From positions 141,116-205,115 of the forward strand of contig JACEEZ010023000.1 of assembly GCA_016584305.1 (NCBI GenBank): 64,000 nt of DNA, read 5' to 3'. This stretch comes from Chionoecetes opilio. Taxonomy: Eukaryota; Arthropoda; Malacostraca; Decapoda; Majidae. The translations under genes and the position numbers were made by a program. Positions 57,402-64,000 of the stretch are shown here, in pieces; positions within the stretch are counted from its first letter, which is position 1, and every line of letters starts with the position of its first letter. The notes below the pieces were generated by a model that saw only the letters and a program-made list of their open reading frames with translations, did no database searches and was not told where the DNA came from.

Positions 57402-58080
57402 AATAAATACAGCAGCCAGTGATGTGCGCTGTGGAAAAATATATCTAATAATATATATATGAAATGTCCCGCTTTTAGCTTAAAAAAATCTGGTCACATT
57501 ATATGTTTGCGTCATGCATTACGAATAGAATAGTTTGGGTCGCAAAACATGATTCTACTTCAGTTTGGGATCAAAAGTTCACTGCGCTTGTGTTGTTAAC
57601 TTGTTGCGGTTGCCAGGGAGATATATATGTCACTTAACATAAGTTCACAAATTTCTTCGATCATTTCGCTCCTGATACAATGAAACCCCTATTGAATTCT
57701 GATATACCAATGCTTACCAAAGATTATTTTCTTTCCACTAATCCAAACCGTCTAATCTTGAGTCACAAGGTTATGTATGATGTTTGGAATCATAATTTAG
57801 GATTTGTTTCAATGGGTTTTCAGATATATGTTTTTCCCGCCAAATCATGAGTTTTTACAAGGGTGTGAGGATGCTTCCCGCCTCCTCGCGCCATTGGCCT
57901 CCTCCAGCATGTTCAACCTCCCTAGATTGTGCCAACTGTCCAAAATTCTAAACTGTAATCAATATTGTAATACCCAAAATGCATTAATATGGATCAAATA
58001 CATATCGTAAATGTATAAAAACAAGGTAAATAATGATAAGTTGATAGTTTGTGGATCAAATGTTTAATTAAATGGAAATT
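57402..58080. other. Spacer, no gene seen
   Basis: AT-rich, non-repetitive as far as visible within this window. Confidence 0.4.
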
Positions 58081-58087
58081 AAAGGCC

Positions 58088-58200
58088 AAGGAAGCGGAGG
58101 TTTGGCATCTGCGTGAGTGTTCTGCGCTGTGATTGGGTGGCGAGTGGCGGCGGCGGTGACGTGATCCCCGTGACGTAAGAGTAGAGGAAGGCGTCCCCAC
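58088..58200 (+). promoter_or_regulatory. Candidate TATA-less promoter
   Basis: A GC-rich island in AT-rich surroundings with an ETS-like AGGAAGCGGAGG (58088), an inverted CCAAT box (TGATTGG, 58130), a (GGC)n stretch, and two CRE-like sites TGACGTGA (58157) and TGACGTAA (58171). No TATA box. These motifs together are typical of broadly expressed promoters. The direction is inferred from the splice donor downstream. Confidence 0.4.
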
Positions 58201-58297
58201 AAGCCCTTTGACGCGCGGGACGACCGGCGAGCAGGACCTCTACATTGCAGCATAGCCATTGACCTAACCCTAGCGACCATTTCTCACCTCATAGAAG
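58201..58297 (+). other. Candidate non-coding first exon
   Basis: Sequence between the promoter-like island and a strong donor, AGAAG-GTAAGG with GT at 58298. It contains no ATG, so it would be 5' untranslated. The transcription start is not determined. A partner is the candidate exon at 62260-62311, implying an intron of about 4.0 kb. Confidence 0.35.
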
Positions 58298-59834
58298 GTA
58301 AGGAAGGTTTAGACCACCGTGATTACCTTATGCAGTGACCGAAATACCCGTGGCTCGAGTGCAGTGGCGTGAAATAGTATTGGTTTTAGTGTAATGGCGA
58401 TGTTAAAGGTGTGTTTGGGACGGTGTCGGGTTGCTAGGGTGGATGCACATGTCGGCGGGGAAGGACAGAGGGAAGCAAGGTTCAAATCATCAGAAAAACA
58501 GCAAATAAGGACAAAGTGAACCCAAAATAGCCTCTAAACATACCATAATAGCGATTTCTGAATTGTGATTGTGTATATCGGGTTGCAAGGTCAAAATGCA
58601 CGTGTCGCTTGTGTTTTAAGGACAAAGCATCTTCTCCATTATCCTTAAATTAACCTCAAGTCTTGTAGAAAATGGTTTGGTAGGGTAGAATTCATGGTAT
58701 TTCAAGGATGATGACGGTATGAGGCGATGAAAATGTGAGGTGGGTAATGGCCGAGGGAGGCGGCTTGGGTGGCTTGGGTTGACCGGCGTCATGCGAGATG
58801 CTAACCAATGCCACGAGGGACTCATTACTGCTGTGTTTTACCGGCTATTGATCCTTTACGTGGTCTGAAAGGTCATTTAAACGTTTCATCTTCACGGGGA
58901 ATGCATGATTAATGAAGTTTAAAGTTTTGTCCTTGAACGCCCCGCCATAACACTGGTAGCGATAGAAACGGCGAGCTAGCAATCACTTCCTGCATTCTCT
59001 TATTTCAGTGAATTTTGTGTCATTCTGCGTAGTAGTGAGTCTGAATAACGCCTATTTCATTGCTAAATAGTCGTTGAGTGGGCGCCATAACAACGACTTT
59101 AATGTGAACCCCGACGCGGTACGATAATCAATTCCTATTATGCGTTATTGATGGCGAGTTACAACACTTCGCCAAACATATATAGCTCTTGGTGCGACGT
59201 GAGACCAACGCTTGTATGTTAAAGTTGAAGGGCGAGGAGGTGGGAGTTGTCCTTGAGTCGCCGCCATAACCACGGTAGCATCACAAACCCGGCGTGGTAT
59301 GATAATCTTATTTATTGCCCTGTTATTCTACTTCATGCCACGTGATATTGATGTCATGACTCGTATTATTAAGGTATAGATTAACGCGTGTAATGTGGAG
59401 GGAATGGGGGAGGTGGCTGTGTGTAGTAGTGTAGTGGGTTTTTAGTATGTGTTCGCGCCACGGCAAGGAGTGCGAGGAAGCCTTGTCTGTACCCGCCTCG
59501 CCGCCTTATCTGGGAACCCTCCGGCCATTTTGTAATTACTGTATATAGGGCTGGCCTGCACTGCACCGGCGAGTGTGCCGCCAAGAACCTATCTTCAGTG
59601 TTCCCGGTGTTAGTATAGGTGCGTGTGTTCTATCTCGGCTTTAAAAGATAGGGTGTGGGACGCGAGGCTTGGCGCCGGGAGGGAGGCGGGACTGAAAAAG
59701 AATAGACAGTGTAGTCATTGTAAGTTAGGGTTAGTTTTTGTGGTGAGAAGTGTACTGGTTTCAGTGTGTGATTTGTGTTCACTTATATTTGCATATGATG
59801 GTCACTGCTAGTTGCAACAAACACTTTAAGCGGT
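58298..59834. other. Intergenic or intronic, no gene seen
   Basis: Non-repetitive sequence with CGCCATAAC words recurring at about 58943, 59082 and 59264. No long frame. Confidence 0.4.
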
Positions 59835-60480
59835 ACCTGGAATTCGTCGTTGGCGAGTGTTCCAATTTTCGGCGACAGTTCTAGCTCTTTATATTGGTAT
59901 TACATAACCCAATATATACATTTAATAAGCTTTTACCCGTGTTTCTGCATTCAGGATTAAATTAGTGCTCCGGAGCGTAGTCATTCACCCATGGTCTTGT
60001 CCGCGCGAGTCAGACTCGCGATCGCTAGTTTCACTCCCGGAGTGAACTTGGAGCTTATTATTACCGATCGTAGGGTAATGCTGGGACATCACACCACACT
60101 GACCGCACACCCCCATCCCCTTGTTCAAGGGGGACAGTAACCTCCCGAATTTGTCGGTGACAAATCTCCGTGAGCTAGCAAGGATTCGAACCGTCTAACC
60201 ACAGAATGGCAGGCCAACGCTCATCCACTTGACTATCGTGATGGTAATTTTGCTCCTTGAGGCGTGAGTGTAAAACGTAGGCGTGTACGTAAAACATTTC
60301 AAGTGTGACAAGTGATTGACAAAGACGGTAAGTCATCCTTTATTCTTAATTTTCATCTATTCCAAGTGGAACTCTCGGAATATATCCACATCGGCGAGTG
60401 TTCCATCGTCTGCCACAGTTCTCGATTGGTGTTTCGACGAATTCCTATCTGCGACAGTTCCATAGCCCTTAGTGCCTGTA
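59835..60480. repeat. Diverged 'GGCGACAGTTCC' repeat split by a SINE
   Basis: 59835-59963 matches part B and 60340-60475 part A of the dispersed repeat, in B-A order. Between them, 59965-60250 is a reverse-oriented copy of the SINE at 91-350, with a B box (GGTTCGAATCC on the minus strand near 60187). Confidence 0.75.
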
Positions 60481-62259
60481 TAAGTGCAATTACAACCAAT
60501 ACACGATCAATGGTTTTAAGTATCCTGAAAGTTTCGTTCTCATCTGAATGAGTCACAACCCTACAACAGCCGTCGGAAATTAAAAAATAACGGGGGGTCT
60601 GGTGGGGCGAAGACCCCCCTGCGAGGTTAGGTTACGTGATCAATGCCCAGGTTAGGTTAGTGAAATAGTAGGAGGGTCTGGGGGGGTATTTAATGTCAAA
60701 GGAGTATTGATCAATAGGAAGTATGGTTTGAAACTGCATAGCTATCATTATAGCTACACATGCAGCATTTTTGAGCAGGGTAGCTTCCGCCACTGATAGC
60801 CTGTCATCCGTTTCATAGATCAGAACACTCAGCATTATCAGTGGCTGTTATCTTCCAAGGTTTACTGACCTTATAAGGGTATTTAGTGCACAGATCCTGG
60901 TACATTTTGGTCAGCATCCCGGTAATGTATTGACTGCCTAGCTTACTAGGATTTTAAACCTGATTTATCACATGATCCTTATTATGCCTGCCATGTTAAT
61001 GCTCCGTCTAGTATTGTTTCTCCGGATCCATGAAACAATTAATCCTTACCGTAATATTTCACAGTGTAGGTCTTAGCAATTGAGTACCTATGTTGAATAA
61101 TCGAACTTCGCAGTCACATTTTGAGAATCAACTGTTATTGATTCTATTAACCCCGCATTCCCGCATGTCCCCAGACTTGTTTTGGGGAAGTGGGAGAGTA
61201 TGGGCAAACACTAGAAATTCACCCATCACCCGCTATGGCTGCTCAATGCATTGCTCATGTCTGTATTTCTTTCAGACTGAGTTGATAGAGTTGAAATTCC
61301 TTGGTTATGAATCGATAGTCTTCATTAAGAATGTTGGCAGTTTTTTTTTTTTTTTTTTTTTTTTAACTTGTCAAATTTTAAAACAAGGCGTGCAATGCCA
61401 CATTGTTTTGAAATACCGGCGTATACGTCAACATTCTGAGAATAAATGGTTATTCATCAAAACTTGAGGGTTGGTGGGTTTGTCAGCATGCTGACGCCAC
61501 CTGCATTCAGAAAAGGCTTCCGCTAAGGCTGCGGTTTTTTTTTCACCAGTTTTCGTAAAGGAAATTCTTTTTGAAATATTCCTAGTGAAGTATTGGAAGT
61601 TAAAAGTATAGTAACCTTTTGCTGTTGAAGTGTATTTGTCAAGGTGATGGGTGACCTTTATTTGAAGGATTGCTTGTTCTTCGTGGATTAAGTATTGAAT
61701 GTCAGCTTCATCTAAGTCACTGGCTTGCAGGCCTTGCTGGCGTTAACATAAGTGTCTATGGCCAGTTTGTGTATTTGCCCCTGTATAGAGGCTGTGGCTT
61801 GTTGGCTTAATTCTGCCCTTAAGGTGTGCTGTCCCTTTTTATTTTATAAGGTTGAAATATTAACATGAAGAAAAACTTGTGGTGTGACTAGAGATGTATA
61901 TGACTCACAGCAATTTTATTGAATCTTATAATTCTTGCTTTTATGTTCAGGAAATTCACATCATTGGACATTTTTTTATATTAGTAATGAATTTCCTATG
62001 GTAATCTACTTAGAATACTTACACAACACATTTCCTAAAAAAAAAAATACTAGAGTACATCAGCGGGCACGTGTAAATCGACCCCATGAGGTGTAGGGAC
62101 TTTATGAACAGTTTTGTACATTAAGAAAATTGGCTGGACTGAATCATGAAAGCATATAAACTCATCACACACATACCGTTCATTGGTATGGACTAAATCA
62201 ATGCATTAAAACCCCACCTAGGTAAGGTCAGATAACCTTAATTCCGTGACCGTCCCCAG
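60481..62259. other. Intergenic or intronic, no gene seen
   Basis: A T-run of 23 at 61342-61364 and ordinary sequence. The frame 61090-61467 has no motif. Confidence 0.4.
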
Positions 62260-62311
62260 AGTCCGGATCGAGCTGTCAACATCATCATGGCTGGTGGTCA
62301 CGGAGAAAATC
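62260..62311 (+). CDS. Candidate coding exon with start codon
   Basis: Acceptor-like CGTCCCCAG ends at 62259. ATG at 62287 has a good context (ATCATCATGG) and encodes MAGGHGEN plus one base, before a donor-like GTAAGC at 62312. Without splicing the frame would stop after 11 codons. Together with the candidate first exon at 58.2 kb it could be the start of a plus-strand gene that leaves the window. The peptide is too short to assign. An imperfect inverted repeat (about 62204-62237 and 62347-62381) brackets it. Confidence 0.3.
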
Positions 62312-64000
62312 GTAAGCCATAACAGCAACTTTAATGTTTCTTGTTCTTACCTAACCTTATCTGATCGGGGCTTTTAATGGTTTCCAAATATGCCACTTAC
62401 CTCTAGATGGGAATTCAGGAAATGTTCTCATGTAGTTGGGTCAGCATAGCCTGCTTTCTTAATGTACATTTATTTATTTATTAATTTTATATTTACTTAT
62501 TTACAAGATTTGCATGGTTTCCCTCCTTAGCATGCTGCTGCCTTTTCTTGTCGGGCATTTAGCTCCCTCCCTTCCGAAGTGCTTATGGATGATCAGGTTT
62601 TTCTAGACCTATTAGAATAGGAGTCGTGTTTGAAGGTGGTGACATGACCTGAGTATGATGGAAAGTTTCATCTTTAAAAGCATTTGTGTAGCCAGTGCAG
62701 TACGTATATTGATTAGGTTTTCAGTTTGTTTTGTTCTAGCAAAATACATGCTTCATATGCGTTCCTCTTTAATGAAATATACATGACTGAAGTAAAGTTT
62801 AAGGCTATCTGTAAAGTATATATAATTTTTCAAGCGGCACATAAGCAATTCAACAGTAACATGTTTTTCTGGCGTGTCTGAACTTTAGATGATGGGCAGA
62901 CTTTAAAGTAAATATAACTTTTATGGTAATTGGAGGTAATCTGCATGCTAAATTGAATATCTAAGGATTCCACGTCTGCCGGGAATTTTTTAATTTTAAA
63001 GAAGGAAGGAGATTGTGTTTTAGGACAAGTTAATATTGGGCTTTGGGTAGACTTCTAAAGGTTGTCATGACTGAATAAAAGGGTGAGGTGGAGGGCATGT
63101 GGGATGGCTGTAACATTCATCTCTAGGTCAGTCCCCCGGCAAGCTGCGTCTGAAGGGATTGACGGTAAATAGATCTTAGATAGAGCCCCAAAGGATCCCT
63201 GACTGGCGGAATCTGCTCAGTGCATGGAGGGATCGGGTGTGCTACAGCCATATTAACAGTGCATGTCTTACTCGTGTTAATTTTTACGTGGTTTAATATT
63301 TTCATCAAAAGCTATTGTGGTCCATGTACGAAAGCATCCATTGACTACTAAAAGAGACCAAATTGATATTGGTATTTGCATTTGCCATTAGTTGTCATAT
63401 AGCACATCTTTAAGCAGGCTGAGAATGTGTGTGTGTATGCATACTGAGAGCATTTCCAACACTGGATAAACTTGGACTTGTGGTTTGAGTGTAATTTGTA
63501 GGACTAGCACACAGTGATAGAGTAAGGGAGAGAGAGAGAGCAAGCAAGCATCTGGTTTGAAGGAGCCAGTGTGTGGATCTGTTTGTTTATACACTCATTG
63601 ATATCCAGGATTTATTGTATTGCTAAAGTTTTAAGTATTTGCTCGTATTAGGAATTAGGTGAAGGTTGAATGTGAAATATAAGTAAATCGGTACATAGTA
63701 TATTTATTGCACTGCTTGTTGCAATATTCTTGCCATTTCAAACTTATAGATATTGTGTACTTTTTGTTGTCCTCATCACACATTGTTGAGTTTTGATCAT
63801 GTGTGTTTGACAAGGCTTATTTATTATGGTTTGCATCGTGACAGTTGTAGCCTTGTGCCAAGTGGTAGTGGACAAGGGTTACATAATGCTATTTTCAGTC
63901 ACATCAAAATGGTTCATGCAGGAGCTTAACTGGTCGTGTTAGTAAATGTTAGTTATTTCAGTTATCACAGTCCAGTACAGAGGTCATGACATTATCCTCC
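62312..64000. other. Intergenic or intronic, no gene seen
   Basis: Non-repetitive AT-rich sequence with a short GA tract at 63526-63540. No supported exon. Confidence 0.4.

Overview
This window is eukaryotic nuclear DNA from an arthropod. The best guess is a decapod crustacean, but this is an inference. The support is abundant AGGTTAGGTT motifs (the arthropod TTAGG telomere-type word), very long CT, CA and TA microsatellites, tRNA-derived SINEs, Ty3/Gypsy, LINE, pogo-type and MULE elements, and one exon resembling chemosensory ionotropic receptors. There are no operons, Shine-Dalgarno sites or CRISPR arrays. Almost all long open frames belong to transposable elements, and most short ones are simple-repeat translations or shadows.

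Layout. 0-5 kb: a SINE, a minisatellite, a dispersed 'GGCGACAGTTCC' repeat and a 5'-truncated LINE (2630-4127). 5.2-11.0 kb: a structurally complete, reverse-oriented Ty3/Gypsy element with 393/395-bp LTRs, a 4-bp target duplication and an exact empty site at 40.37 kb. 11-12.9 kb: the host segment continues and carries a 546-bp hAT-like MITE. 13.3-14.7 kb: a truncated FLYWCH-MULE transposase. 14.7-20.7 kb: four copies of an unnamed minisatellite-bearing element, a SINE and two adjacent long palindromes. 21.3-30.1 kb: a second, decayed forward-oriented Gypsy element with 564-bp LTRs. 29.8-35.1 kb: sequence that looks degraded by base-calling error. 35.4-38.6 kb: a segment with a second LINE copy (36173-38106). 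38.8-41.5 kb: a TA-rich palindrome, then the undisrupted paralogue of the 1.4-12.9 kb locus. 42.3-44.8 kb: a TTAA-flanked MITE, the dispersed repeat and another palindrome. 45.28-45.50 kb: a probable ionotropic-receptor last exon. 46.1-46.6 kb: a TTAGG-rich minisatellite. 47.6-51.4 kb: a second copy of the 35.4-38.6 kb segment, carrying a 2.95-kb pogo-type element instead of the LINE. 51.7-57.4 kb: palindromes, a broken P2X7-domain-like exon, two tandem TIR elements and very long CT/GA tracts. 57.4-64 kb: much less repetitive, with a candidate promoter and non-coding first exon (58.1-58.3 kb) and a candidate ATG exon (62.26 kb) of an unidentified plus-strand gene running out of the window.

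The main result comes from comparing the window with itself. Paralogous segments provide exact empty sites for the LINE, the pogo element, the first Gypsy element and the hAT MITE, so element ends, target duplications and relative order of events can be read directly. The most distinctive material is a set of long fold-back elements, the unnamed tandem element at 14.7-20.7 kb, and a pogo transposase gene that has been folded back on itself. I see no evidence for a new multi-gene system.
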